Part shown: positions 32,516 through 41,419 of the stretch, piece after piece
Position numbering within the stretch: position 1 is the stretch's first letter
Layout of the letters: the number at the start of each line of letters is the position of its first letter
From: an uncultured Bacteroidia bacterium
GTDB taxonomy: Bacteria > Bacteroidota > Bacteroidia > Bacteroidales > Prolixibacteraceae
DNA length: 41,841 bases
Assembly: GCA_903850335.1 (NCBI GenBank)
Contig: CAINLJ010000263.1
Span: 1 to 41,841 of the forward strand
Direction of reading: 5' to 3'
Notes under the pieces: model-generated
The model's database searches: none
What the model was told of the DNA's origin: nothing
The model's input: the letters and a program-made list of their open reading frames with translations, nothing else
Program-made: the position numbers and the translations under genes

Positions 32516-33544
32516 TTAAAACATTAATGCCCATGATATCATGGAGTTAAATTTGTTCGCAGTCTGAACCCCATTAAAATATTGGTATACAGGTAGTCCA
32601 AATTCTGCACTGATTTTAGTGTTCTTCAAAGATCCATCGGTAAAATAATAAGCTAACCCGAGATATCCCTTTAAAAATGACCCGCCATAATTCTGAGGGT
32701 CAGCTGCAGGTTCCGTTACTGCCGAAATATCGGGGTCAGAACCCTGAATCCTTCCTGCAACTGTGTAATTTAGACGCAGGGTAACCGTTGTGTTTTTTAA
32801 CCATTCATAAGTAGTCCAGGTATTGACAGAAAACTCATTTCCCAATTTGTACCCCAGACGGTTAAAATAGGGACGTATTAATGCTGTGGCCTCTGCACCT
32901 ATGGAATATTTAGTTCTCAAATAGTTATAGGAGATAGCGGGGAACCAGTCAAACGTTCCCGACCCGGTCTGCATCATGTATGGCACCTTATCGCCGTAAT
33001 GTGAAATATCCACCTTTTCTGTTTTATTAATTGATCCGGTAGGAAGGCTAAGCCCAAGATCTGCTGAAATTGAATGGCCATTGAAAGAATAAAATTGATA
33101 TATGCCGCAAATCTTAGTGTCACCAAACCCATGACTGGTACTTTTCATTGTCATTGGTGATGATCCCATACCCATATTCATACCACTAGGTAGCATTTTC
33201 ATCTCCATGCTCATCGAATTATAATCTACCATAACCATGACGGAGAGTTTATCAGATAAGCCATACATACCTGTAAGCATATGCATATCCATATGCATAT
33301 TTACGGGTGACATAAGATACTTTTCAAAAATAGTCTGGTCGCTGACTTTGGTTGTCCCGGTGTAATTATTCTGCATAAACGAATTCATATAGCTATACGA
33401 GAACATCCACATCCCTGCCTGCGTTTGATGCCCGTTGAGAACATTAGACGAATTCATGTTACAGCAATGCATAGTTTCGGTCTGACTAAACGAATTTGCC
33501 GTGTAGCATAACATACCCAGGAAAAGAACAAGTAGTCTTTTCAT
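32516..33544 (-). CDS. Methionine-rich outer-membrane-like protein, probable copper link
   Basis: 342 residues with a signal peptide (MKRLLVLFLGMLCYTANSFSQ). The mature N-terminus starts ETMHCCNMNSSNV, and residues ~70-135 contain dense Met/His motifs: MSPVNMHMDMHMLTGMYG, YNSMSMEMKMLPSGMNMGMG and SSPMTMKS. MxM and MxxM clusters of this kind bind Cu(I) in copper-tolerance proteins. The remainder alternates Gly and aromatic residues as in beta-barrel outer-membrane proteins (HSISADLGLSLPTGSINK; TVTLRLNYTVAGRIQ), ending ISWALMF with a C-terminal Phe. It lies 147 bp downstream of the Cys-rich small protein gene, and the MbnP lipoprotein starts immediately after it. Role in copper export, storage or capture is inference. 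Confidence 0.8.
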   Translation of the reverse strand: MKRLLVLFLGMLCYTANSFSQTETMHCCNMNSSNVLNGHQTQAGMWMFSYSYMNSFMQNNYTGTTKVSDQTIFEKYLMSPVNMHMDMHMLTGMYGLSDKLSVMVMVDYNSMSMEMKMLPSGMNMGMGSSPMTMKSTSHGFGDTKICGIYQFYSFNGHSISADLGLSLPTGSINKTEKVDISHYGDKVPYMMQTGSGTFDWFPAISYNYLRTKYSIGAEATALIRPYFNRLGYKLGNEFSVNTWTTYEWLKNTTVTLRLNYTVAGRIQGSDPDISAVTEPAADPQNYGGSFLKGYLGLAYYFTDGSLKNTKISAEFGLPVYQYFNGVQTANKFNSMISWALMF

Positions 33545-33691
33545 TGTTTAAGATTTAAAATTTGGAATTAATCATGCATCCGGATTCAGATTACCCATAA
33601 TTTTGAAATGGTGCAACAAGCTCCGGATGAATGAAATAAGAATAGGGAGGACTTTTTGATAAAGCCACCCGAAAAAACTAATCATGATTAA

Positions 33692-34072
33692 TTAAGCCTG
33701 GGGTGGACGAAATATGCCGTTTAGAAATGGTGAGGGTATTGAACTGTTGTAATTGGTGTCTTTACTTTTTTGAATAGATCCGTAATTGGAATTATAACCA
33801 GTTTCGAGTTGTAAATAATCTGAAGGAGCTGAACCTTTTTCCTTTGAGCCCCGGGGAAGTTGTTTTTGCTCCTGTTTGTCCTTTTCAGCGAGTCTTTTTT
33901 TCAACTGACAGCACCCATGACAGCTGTTATTTTTTACATTTCTCTGAACACAAAGGTTTTTGGCAATAGACTCCTGATTAATTTTAAAGGAAATAACAAT
34001 CCAGCTCCTTCCTATTATTGGAAGCAAAATTAAAAAAACCAAAAATACGGATATCGCTTTCTCCCATTTCAT
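33692..34072 (-). CDS. Small Cys-rich, membrane-anchored protein of the metal locus
   Basis: A frame opens at 34159, but the family start is MKWEKAISVFLVFLILLPII at 34072 (126 residues). One N-terminal hydrophobic segment (signal or anchor) is followed by the block FKINQESIAKNLCVQRNV and NNSCHGCCQLKKRLAEKDKQEQ. This C-x8-C-x2-CC arrangement recurs in small Bacteroidota proteins encoded near metal-type TonB receptors, and suggests metal or thiol chemistry outside the cytoplasm. The tail is low-complexity Lys/Gln/Ser-rich and ends PPQA. It is probably the first gene of the minus-strand set Cys-rich, Met-rich, MbnP. The box TATATTTG ends only 4 nt before its ATG. Confidence 0.7.
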   Translation of the reverse strand: MKWEKAISVFLVFLILLPIIGRSWIVISFKINQESIAKNLCVQRNVKNNSCHGCCQLKKRLAEKDKQEQKQLPRGSKEKGSAPSDYLQLETGYNSNYGSIQKSKDTNYNSSIPSPFLNGIFRPPQA

Positions 34073-34076
34073 TGTG

Positions 34077-34084
34077 CAAATATA
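34077..34084 (-). promoter_or_regulatory. -7 element immediately upstream of the Cys-rich protein gene
   Basis: Minus strand TATATTTG is an exact TAnnTTTG match, four bases before the ATG at 34072. No TTTG at the -33 distance. If used, the mRNA would begin at the start codon. Confidence 0.4.
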
Positions 34085-34247
34085 TAATTTTCCGGAAATT
34101 GCTGCCTCTGTTCTTAATTTTGGTTTGAAATATCCGAACTCAAAGGTAATTTTGGGCATACCGAATAATCAGGAATAGAGAAAGTAATTCTGAGAATAAA
34201 AATTAACCAGGATATTTTTACATTTAACCAGTTTATAAATCACAACT

Positions 34248-34928
34248 ATGGATACACCCGATAGACAGACAAACAGTGAAAACGGAGAATCACCACTATA
34301 CTATCTTGTACGAGAACCCTTGTTTCCAAACGATAATCCCCCGCTACTTCTTTTGCTCCATGGATTAGGAAGTAATGAGAGAGACCTTTTTTCTTTCGCG
34401 GATGATCTGCCCGGAAAATTTCTCATTGTCTCAGTCCGGGCTCCACTTGTAGCAGGAAGAGATAGTTATGCCTGGTATCCGATTGATTTCTCGACGGGTA
34501 AGCCCGTAATAAATGCCGGACAAGCCCAAAAAAGTCGTGAAATTGTTCTTCAATTTATCGGATATTTGGATCAAAAACATATATTTGATGATAAACAGGT
34601 ATTTATTTGCGGGTTTAGTCAGGGAGGGATAATGTCTTATGCAATAGCATTAACTCACCCCGAAAAGATCAGGGGTATAGCTGTAATGAGCGGGAGATTA
34701 CCTGAGGAGATAAAACCTGTGATTGCACCGGAAAAGGATCTGCAACACTTAGGTATTTTTATCTCTCACGGTAAATTTGACAATGTGTTAGACATTCAAA
34801 ATGCCCGTGAGGCACAGGTTTATCTGAAGAAGAAAGGTCTTAATCCGGTTTACAAGGAATACCCTGTCGGTCATACAATCAGTAATGAAATGTTTAAAGA
34901 TCTATCCGATTGGTTTAATGAAAAATAA
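34248..34928 (+). CDS. Serine hydrolase, phospholipase/carboxylesterase family
   Basis: 226 residues, alpha/beta-hydrolase. N-terminal PPLLLLLHGLGSNERDLFSFAD supplies the oxyanion-hole HG; the nucleophile elbow is GFSQGG (S124); the triad closes with D178 in SHGKFDNVL and H209 in YPVGHTIS. These features and the SVRAPLVAGRDSYAWYPID block place it in the carboxylesterase/lysophospholipase (YpfH/EstB-like) group, active on short-chain esters or acyl proteins. No signal peptide is visible, so it is cytoplasmic. It is monocistronic by spacing (175 bp to the permease gene). No link to the neighbouring metal or sugar loci is apparent. Confidence 0.92.
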   Translation: MDTPDRQTNSENGESPLYYLVREPLFPNDNPPLLLLLHGLGSNERDLFSFADDLPGKFLIVSVRAPLVAGRDSYAWYPIDFSTGKPVINAGQAQKSREIVLQFIGYLDQKHIFDDKQVFICGFSQGGIMSYAIALTHPEKIRGIAVMSGRLPEEIKPVIAPEKDLQHLGIFISHGKFDNVLDIQNAREAQVYLKKKGLNPVYKEYPVGHTISNEMFKDLSDWFNEK

Positions 34929-35103
34929 CTTATTAAAGCTAACTTAATGTTAATATTTAATGTGCTTTATCTAATATAGAACAAGTATTTGTGTTTTGTC
35001 AAATGTATTTTTGAGAACATTTCGTGATCAAACTTATTCAGGATAACGCAAACCCTTAAGTTTAGGTGGAATTTTATCCGTACACTAAAAAATTTACTTA
35101 CAG

Positions 35104-36297
35104 ATGAAACACCAGTATGGACCCTTGATGCTTTTGTCTCTGATGTTTTTCATGGTAGGAGCGCTCTTCTGCATGAATGACATTCTGTTGCCGTCGCTGA
35201 TAACTCATTTTAAACTGAATTATACCCAGGCGACAATGATACAATTTACATTCTATCTTACTTATATCATTTTCCCGATTCCGATAGCATGGATGATACA
35301 CCGGCATGGATACAAGGTCAGTTTGTTAACGGCAGTTCTAACCTGTGCTTTTGGTGCAGCAATGTTTTGGCCAGCGAAAATCTTTGATTCCTATCCGGTT
35401 GTCCTTTTTGCAATTTTCATCATCTCAACCGGTTTAACAATCATTAATGTGGCTGCCAACCCTTTTGCTTCGTTACTGGGAGATCCGGAAGGGGCACACC
35501 AGCGGATAAATTTTGTACAGGTTTTTTCAAGAGTAGGGTATGCGTTCACACCTGCAGTAGCTACAACATTAATCTATAACCAGATTGGCGAAATAAGATT
35601 TCACTTTCCCTATCTTTTACTTGCCGGAATACTTCTTATGATAGCCCTATTATTTGGTCTTTCTAACCTTCCTGCTATGAAACCACAAGAAGATGAGCAA
35701 TTTACTCTCAAGGGAATAATAGGAGAAGGCTATTCTCATAAACATCTTTTCTTCGGACTATTTGCTATGTTTTTCTATATGGGAGCCGAATCTACTACCT
35801 GCGGATTTTTTATTCCTTATCTGAAGACGGTGCTCAATTTTACAGATCAGTCGGCTGCAGGATATCTGACGCTCTATTATATTTTCACTGCAGTGATGGG
35901 GATTTTAGGCGTAGTATTGCTCAAATATGTAGATGCACATAAGCTGCTTGGGTTCTTTGGAATTGGTATGGTAGTCTTGTTTGTCCTGATCATTTCATTC
36001 AATAGCGGCTATAACGAATACCTTCTTGCAGGTCTCGGATTATTTCTCTCCATCATGTTCCCTACTATTTTCAGCCTGGCAATAGAGGAGATAGGATCCT
36101 TTACAGGCAAAGGTTCTGCACTTTTGAATTTCGCTATTGTAGGTGGTTCAGTCTTCCCGCCTATCCAGGGTTTTATTGCCGATCATCACGGCGTTCAGAT
36201 ATCTTATGTTATTCCCATGGTTTGTGTGATTATGGTTACTATTTATGCCTTTTTCTTCACACGAATACCAATTTTAAAACGAAAAGCAATAGCCTAA
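35104..36297 (+). CDS. FucP-like MFS sugar permease
   Basis: 397 residues, about 12 transmembrane helices. The first helix carries MFFMVGALFCMNDILLPSL, the FucP-type signature with Asn-Asp after the hydrophobic core, and helix 4 has the INVAANPFASLLGDP block typical of the fucose:H+ symporter (FHS) family. HRHGYK follows helix 2 as the MFS loop. FHS permeases import L-fucose, glucose/galactose, N-acetylglucosamine or related sugars by proton symport. It opens a co-directional sugar gene set and is the likely importer for the substrate. A TATTTTTG -7-like box lies at 35006-35013; the 175-bp upstream region is otherwise plain. Confidence 0.88.
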   Translation: MKHQYGPLMLLSLMFFMVGALFCMNDILLPSLITHFKLNYTQATMIQFTFYLTYIIFPIPIAWMIHRHGYKVSLLTAVLTCAFGAAMFWPAKIFDSYPVVLFAIFIISTGLTIINVAANPFASLLGDPEGAHQRINFVQVFSRVGYAFTPAVATTLIYNQIGEIRFHFPYLLLAGILLMIALLFGLSNLPAMKPQEDEQFTLKGIIGEGYSHKHLFFGLFAMFFYMGAESTTCGFFIPYLKTVLNFTDQSAAGYLTLYYIFTAVMGILGVVLLKYVDAHKLLGFFGIGMVVLFVLIISFNSGYNEYLLAGLGLFLSIMFPTIFSLAIEEIGSFTGKGSALLNFAIVGGSVFPPIQGFIADHHGVQISYVIPMVCVIMVTIYAFFFTRIPILKRKAIA

Positions 36298-36300
36298 CCG

Positions 36301-36340
36301 CCGAAAAGTCGAATAGCCGAACAGCCGAATAGCCGAAAAA
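36301..36340 (+). repeat. Tandem 8-bp repeat, five units
   Basis: Five consecutive 8-mers: CCGAAAAG, TCGAATAG, CCGAACAG, CCGAATAG, CCGAAAAA. It lies in the 81-bp gap between the permease and the phosphohexomutase, so it is transcribed if the cluster is one operon. Confidence 0.85.
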
Positions 36341-36378
36341 GAATCTTAATTTACTTTTAAAAGCAGATAAAATACATC

Positions 36379-37887
36379 ATGACCCGAATTAAAGATCCCA
36401 TAAAAGTCTATGATGCACGCTGGGAAGTCAGCGAATTTAATGATCAGGAGGTAGAACGGCTTTTTGAAGCGACACTTGGTTATGCCCGGATTATAGGGTC
36501 AGACACCATTGTCCTGACCAGAGATGCACGTCTCGGATGTGCCAGAGTGATGGAGATAGGTATGAAAGTAATTGTTGAGGCGGGGTTCAGACTCTTCGTC
36601 TGCTTCGATCCAATAAGTACGCCTCTCGGCTATTTCGCAACAATGCAGACAATTGTAAACTTTCCGGGTACAATGGGATTGACTGTTACTGCATCACACA
36701 ATCCCAGGCAATATGTCGGAATAAAATACACTGTTCCGACTGTTGAGGCAATTGGGTACGATTGTGGCCCGCTTGGGGGTTTAAAAAAGGTAAAAGAGCT
36801 CTATCATTCAGCAGATTTTATCCTTCAAAAGGAAAGTGGTGGCTCATTGGCAATCTTACAAAATCCTGTTGATGAGTATATTAAATACACTTTTCAATTG
36901 ACCGGTATAGAGTCAGGTGATCTGAAGGGCCTTACAGTCATTCTGGACACTTTTAATGGTTCAGCAGGACCGGAATTATTCCGCGCACTAAAAGCTGCAG
37001 GAGTAAATGTCATTCCAAACCGTCTTACACCTAACGGTGAATTCCCCACAGGATCACCAAATCCAACGAGCCAGAACAAGATGAATACTGCAATTGCATT
37101 GGCTGTAATGCATAATGCTGATTTGATCATTGGAATAGATGGGGATGGTGACCGAATTGTTTTTGGAGATCAGTCAGGTGTTTTCAGTGCCGGTTTTGTG
37201 ATGATTCCTATCCTAAGATCTATTCTTTCAGAGTCCGGGAATGAACAACGACAAAAAGTACTCTACGATCCGAAAGTGAATCCGTTGGCACTCCTGAAAT
37301 GGGCAGAACTGAATGCCGAACCTGTCCTATTTCGCAACGGTCACTCTCAGATAAAGTCCTTTATGAAACAATCGGGTTCTATCGCAGGAGCAGAAGAATC
37401 GGGTCATTTTTATCATCGGTTACCCTACCGGGATCTGGTGATTTCCGGTGAAAACTCTCTGTACACAATTCTTTTATTGCTTAAGTCTGTTCATAAAAAC
37501 AAGTCGGTAATTAAAGATATACGAAAGTTAGAGGATCAAATATTTACAAGCGGAGAGTTTAATTTCGAATTTTCGGATGATTCTATCCGCGACACCGCGA
37601 TGAATGCAGTGATTGAAATATTCAGTACCGATAAGGCCTTACTTAGAACACATTCTGAGAACGGTGATGACCTTGAGGGAACAGTCGTTTACAAGGGAAT
37701 ATCATTTGAATCGGGAAAAATCATCCTTCAGGATGACTGGTATGCAGCCTATGTTCGCACAGCGACGAACGAAAAAGGTGTTGTACGAAGCTATATATCA
37801 AGTTGTAACAATCTGGTTGGAGAAAAATTACAGAAAAAAATTGTAAGCCTTCTGACCGATCAATTTAACGGAAAAGAAATCGAATAA
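36379..37887 (+). CDS. Alpha-D-phosphohexomutase (phosphomannomutase/phosphoglucomutase-type)
   Basis: 502 residues. The active-site phosphoserine loop is TASHNP with S106; the metal loop is GIDGDGDRIVF with D254, D256 and D258; the sugar-binding loop is AGAEESGHFYHR (residues 336-347). A C-terminal phosphate-binding domain with YVRTATNEKG follows. It interconverts sugar 1-phosphates and 6-phosphates; the sugar (glucose, mannose or another) cannot be fixed from motifs, but GEESGH-type loops suit PMM/PGM. It begins 81 bp after the permease, and the reductase gene begins 14 bp after its stop. In this cluster it would connect the sugar-1-phosphate made by the GHMP kinase with central metabolism. 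Confidence 0.92.
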   Translation: MTRIKDPIKVYDARWEVSEFNDQEVERLFEATLGYARIIGSDTIVLTRDARLGCARVMEIGMKVIVEAGFRLFVCFDPISTPLGYFATMQTIVNFPGTMGLTVTASHNPRQYVGIKYTVPTVEAIGYDCGPLGGLKKVKELYHSADFILQKESGGSLAILQNPVDEYIKYTFQLTGIESGDLKGLTVILDTFNGSAGPELFRALKAAGVNVIPNRLTPNGEFPTGSPNPTSQNKMNTAIALAVMHNADLIIGIDGDGDRIVFGDQSGVFSAGFVMIPILRSILSESGNEQRQKVLYDPKVNPLALLKWAELNAEPVLFRNGHSQIKSFMKQSGSIAGAEESGHFYHRLPYRDLVISGENSLYTILLLLKSVHKNKSVIKDIRKLEDQIFTSGEFNFEFSDDSIRDTAMNAVIEIFSTDKALLRTHSENGDDLEGTVVYKGISFESGKIILQDDWYAAYVRTATNEKGVVRSYISSCNNLVGEKLQKKIVSLLTDQFNGKEIE

Positions 37888-37901
37888 TAATCAAAGATCC
37901 A

Positions 37902-38789
37902 ATGAAATTATTAATAACCGGTTCTAACGGATTTGTAGCCGGGAGTATTATTGCTCAGGCAAAAGGGACATGGGAGGTACATGGGGTTAGCAGGTCTGAA
38001 AACCCGCCAAATGAGCCAGCTGTTTATTACCATTTACTCGACCTTCTTGATACGGAAGGATTAACTAATCTTTTCGGTGAAATTCGTCCTGATGCTGTTA
38101 TTCACACGGCGGCAATGGCAAATATTGATGTATGCCAGGTAAATCAGGAGATGGCTGAACGTGTGAATGCAGGAATAACAAGTACAATTTCGCGTCTGTG
38201 CAGTGAGCTTGGAATCAAACTTGTATTTTGTTCTACAGACACAGTTTTTGATGGGATCAAAGGAGATTATACTGAGACGGATGCACCTCAGGCGGTTAAT
38301 TTCTATGCTGAAACGAAAATAAATGCGGAGCAGATCGTATTGTCGGCATCGTCAAAAAACGTTGTGGCCCGTCTTGCTCTTGTGATGGGACTGCCTGTTA
38401 TCGGACGGGGTAATTCATTCCTTGCGGATATGATAAACAAACTCGGCAAAGGGGTTCAGATCCCGTTTCCGGCTAATGAGATCCGGACTCCTGTCGATGT
38501 GATCACATTAGGTAGTGCACTGATCGAACTTGCCGGTAATACCTTTGGAGGGATAATTCATCTGTCGGGTTCAACGAAAATCAACAGGTATGAAATGGGA
38601 CTTGAGATAGCCAAGACGCTGGGATATCCTGAAGATATGATTCTTAGCACAAACTCAAATGCAATGTCCGGAAGAGCTCCCCGTGCCAATGATGCATCAA
38701 TGGACAATTCTCTTGCCCGGAAAACATTGAAAACTCCGATGCTGACACTGGCTGAAGGGTTAGACTTAACACTGAATTTTAAAAGTTAA
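37902..38789 (+). CDS. RmlD-like NAD(P)-dependent sugar reductase (SDR)
   Basis: 295 residues. The N-terminal nucleotide motif is LLITGSNGFVAGS (G7, G10 then G14; slightly changed GxxGxxG spacing). It also has AVIHTAAMANIDVCQ, a catalytic STD (S111/T112/D113) and the YxxxK pair Y135/K139 in NFYAETKINAE. VCSTDTVFDG-type and EIRTPVDVITLG blocks are those of dTDP-4-dehydrorhamnose reductases (RmlD_sub_bind). Here the companion RmlA/B/C genes are absent, so a true dTDP-rhamnose role is unlikely. It probably reduces or oxidises another sugar or sugar acid in the operon's pathway. Flanked by 14-bp and 12-bp gaps, it is part of a tight operon. Confidence 0.88.
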   Translation: MKLLITGSNGFVAGSIIAQAKGTWEVHGVSRSENPPNEPAVYYHLLDLLDTEGLTNLFGEIRPDAVIHTAAMANIDVCQVNQEMAERVNAGITSTISRLCSELGIKLVFCSTDTVFDGIKGDYTETDAPQAVNFYAETKINAEQIVLSASSKNVVARLALVMGLPVIGRGNSFLADMINKLGKGVQIPFPANEIRTPVDVITLGSALIELAGNTFGGIIHLSGSTKINRYEMGLEIAKTLGYPEDMILSTNSNAMSGRAPRANDASMDNSLARKTLKTPMLTLAEGLDLTLNFKS

Positions 38790-38801
38790 ATAAATCAATC
38801 A

Positions 38802-39992
38802 ATGAGCAAAATCAAATTTGACCTCGAAATTAAATTTGGATCCCAATACGGGAAAGAAGAAGAGGATGCAGTACTTAAAGTATTGCGCAACAATGCCCCC
38901 ACGAGTGGCGACGAATGTATCTCATTTGAAAATAAGTTTGCTGAATATACAGGGGCTAAACATGCCAGGGTTGTTAATAATGGTACATCTGCCCTGTTTT
39001 TGTCCATGATCGGCATCGGTCTAAAACCTGGCGAGCGGGTTCTGACCACACCTGTTACATGGATCGCTACTGCGGCAGCCCCGGCTACTCTTGGAGCAGA
39101 AGTTGACTTTGTAGATATCGATCCTGTAACACATAACCTGGATCCAAATCAGATCGAAGATAAACTAACTCCAAACACAAAGGCCGTAATTCCTGTGCAT
39201 CTTTATGGACAACCATGCGATATGGATGAGATTATGGAATTGTCGAAAAAACACAATTTCGCAGTCGTTGAAGATGCGGCACATGCAATTGGAGCGGAAT
39301 ACAAGGGGAAAAAAGTCGGGACTATCGGCGCGACAGGATGCTTTAGCTTTCATGAACAGAAAAATATCTCCACGCTTGGCGAAGGTGGTATTGTCCTTAC
39401 AAACGATGATGAAATCTTTGAACGAATCTCTCTCTATCGGTCACATTGTACAAGAGTTCATGGAGTTAGTACAAAATATTGCTCCCTCGACACGGAGAAA
39501 TTTCCGGTAGGCAAGAAATTCTGGTGGCAGGACTTTGACGATTGCGGATATAACTTCCGCATGACAGATATTCAGGCCGCTGTGGGAATCGAACAATTGA
39601 AAAAACTCGATCATCTGAATCAGAACAGGATCGACAATGCTGCCTATATCAGTCACGGACTGGCTGATGTTCCCGGGCTTACCTTGCCAGCAGTCAGGCC
39701 ATATAACAAACATGTTTTTCATCTTTATCCCGTGATGATCGACGCACCAGAGTTTGGAATGACAAAGGAAGATTTCATCTATGACATGCTAAACAAATAT
39801 GGGGTTAAAATTGGATTTCACTATATTCCCCTTCATTATTCAACTGCATTTAAAAACCGCGGTTTCAAAAAGGGACAATTCCCAAATGCAGAGAAACTTG
39901 GAGATCAACTGGTTACACTTCCGATAAATCCACGCCAGACCGAGGAGGCATTGGAATACCTTATAAACAGTATCAAAGCTGTAAGGAAATAA
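38802..39992 (+). CDS. DegT/DnrJ/EryC1/StrS aminotransferase
   Basis: 396 residues, type I fold PLP aminotransferase. The PLP pocket is VVEDAAHAIGAEY (D158, H161) and the Schiff-base Lys is K187 in FSFHEQKNISTLGEGG. VNNGTSALFLS and TPVTWIATAAAP are the family's phosphate and substrate loops, and FRMTDIQAAVGIEQLKKLD is typical. Members transaminate keto-sugars, usually nucleotide-linked, or cyclitol ketones such as scyllo-inosose. No nucleotidyltransferase or dehydratase that would supply a nucleotide keto-sugar is visible. It starts 12 bp after the reductase and ends 11 bp before the kinase, so it is in the same transcript. Confidence 0.94.
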   Translation: MSKIKFDLEIKFGSQYGKEEEDAVLKVLRNNAPTSGDECISFENKFAEYTGAKHARVVNNGTSALFLSMIGIGLKPGERVLTTPVTWIATAAAPATLGAEVDFVDIDPVTHNLDPNQIEDKLTPNTKAVIPVHLYGQPCDMDEIMELSKKHNFAVVEDAAHAIGAEYKGKKVGTIGATGCFSFHEQKNISTLGEGGIVLTNDDEIFERISLYRSHCTRVHGVSTKYCSLDTEKFPVGKKFWWQDFDDCGYNFRMTDIQAAVGIEQLKKLDHLNQNRIDNAAYISHGLADVPGLTLPAVRPYNKHVFHLYPVMIDAPEFGMTKEDFIYDMLNKYGVKIGFHYIPLHYSTAFKNRGFKKGQFPNAEKLGDQLVTLPINPRQTEEALEYLINSIKAVRK

Positions 39993-40003
39993 AAATCATA
40001 TCC

Positions 40004-41401
40004 ATGGAGTTTGCAGACAAAATAAAATCATTCATCCGGGAGGATGGGTTTTTCAACCCCTCTCTTCCTGTATTTATAACCCGTTCACCTGGCAGACTCG
40101 ATCTAATGGGCGGAAATGATGATTATACGGGCGGTTTGGTATTCGAATCAACAATCCGGGAGGCTACCTATGCGGCAGCCCAGATACGTGAGGATAGTTT
40201 AATTGTATTGAAGAATCAGACTGCCTCTGAAGCCGGATGGCAGGGTGACGTGACTATTCAATATTCTGACCTCACTGATGACCCTACTCTGCGCGATTTC
40301 TCGAACAGTTCTCCGGCAATTCGTTGGACCGCTTATGTGTTGGGTACACTTTACTACCTTCGAAAGAAATATCCTGATCAAACCCAAGACGGCATTCAGA
40401 TTTATATGGAGTCTACCGTACCATTAAACAGAGGTGTTAGCTCATCTGCTGCGATCGAGGTTTCGGTGATGAAGGCTGCTGCTGCTGCTTTCGGAATTAA
40501 ACTTGATGGTACTGAACTTGCACTTGCGTGTCAGTGGGTTGAGAATGTAATTGCTGAGTCTGCTTGCGGGATTATGGATCAGATAGCTGTAGTTGCTGGC
40601 AAAGAAGGATATATCCTGCCCCTTGTTTGTCAGCCCTGCCTCCCTGAACCATTAATCAAACTTCCGCAGGATCTACAAATCTGGGGTATCGATTCGGGAG
40701 TAAGTCACCAGGTATCCGGCATCGAATACGAAGCAGCCCGTGCAGCAGCGTTTATGGGATATAAAATAATCTGCGACTGGGAACAAATACCCGTTACAGC
40801 CGATGACAGGAGCGATATTGAACGCTACACGGATCCAACATGGGATGGTTACCTGGCGAATTTATCGGCATCACTTTTCCATGAAAAATATGAACCCATC
40901 CTCCCTGTTAAGATGAGCAGTATTGAATATCTTGCTCAGCATGAATTCCATGTAGATCCTTACACGCCCTTAAAGGAAGGTGTTAACTATCATATTCTGG
41001 CCAATACACGTTATGCTGTAGAGGAGAATTACAGGGTTCAATTGTTTTCCGAATTATCGCGCGGAGCTTCGCTTTCACCTACGAAAAGGGCATTTACATT
41101 AATGGGAGAGCTAATGTATCAGTCGCATTATGCTTATACGGAATGCGGTCTAGGGGCTAAAGCGACCGATTTCATTGTTAACCTTTTCCGGAAGGAAGGG
41201 ACTTCAAATGGGATATATGGTGCTAAGATTACAGGAGGAGGTGCAGGCGGAACAGTGGCTATACTGGCCGAAAAAAGTGCATCAGAGGTAATCCACAGGG
41301 TGTTTGAAGCCTATGCCCAATCCGGGATGGGCGATCCATACCTTTTTGAAGGGAGTTCAGATGGTGCAGATACATTCGGAATTTTGAAAATTAACGGGTA
41401 A
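40004..41401 (+). CDS. GHMP kinase resembling the L-arabinokinase kinase domain
   Basis: 465 residues. GHMP motifs: RSPGRLDLMGGNDDYTGG (residues 27-44), VPLNRGVSSSAAIEV (139-153, ATP loop) and GAKITGGGAGG (406-416). The catalytic base is D192 in CGIMDQIAV. The opening PGRLDLMGG--DY-GGLV...REAT, the ACGIMDQ and PLVCQP stretches, and WGIDSGVSH are closer to plant L-arabinokinase than to galactokinase, whose motif is PGRVNLIGEHTDYN. The plant enzyme's N-terminal glycosyltransferase-like part is missing, leaving a free-standing kinase. Predicted product is a sugar 1-phosphate (arabinose, galactose-like or another aldose). It follows the aminotransferase by 11 bp. Confidence 0.85.
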   Translation: MEFADKIKSFIREDGFFNPSLPVFITRSPGRLDLMGGNDDYTGGLVFESTIREATYAAAQIREDSLIVLKNQTASEAGWQGDVTIQYSDLTDDPTLRDFSNSSPAIRWTAYVLGTLYYLRKKYPDQTQDGIQIYMESTVPLNRGVSSSAAIEVSVMKAAAAAFGIKLDGTELALACQWVENVIAESACGIMDQIAVVAGKEGYILPLVCQPCLPEPLIKLPQDLQIWGIDSGVSHQVSGIEYEAARAAAFMGYKIICDWEQIPVTADDRSDIERYTDPTWDGYLANLSASLFHEKYEPILPVKMSSIEYLAQHEFHVDPYTPLKEGVNYHILANTRYAVEENYRVQLFSELSRGASLSPTKRAFTLMGELMYQSHYAYTECGLGAKATDFIVNLFRKEGTSNGIYGAKITGGGAGGTVAILAEKSASEVIHRVFEAYAQSGMGDPYLFEGSSDGADTFGILKING

Positions 41402-41419
41402 AGACAGAGTTATTATAGT

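Noticed and set aside
40470-40490. (GCT)n run in the GHMP kinase gene
   Set aside because: It encodes a short Ala run in a conserved helix region; such a run is explained by codon choice and need not be a variable repeat.
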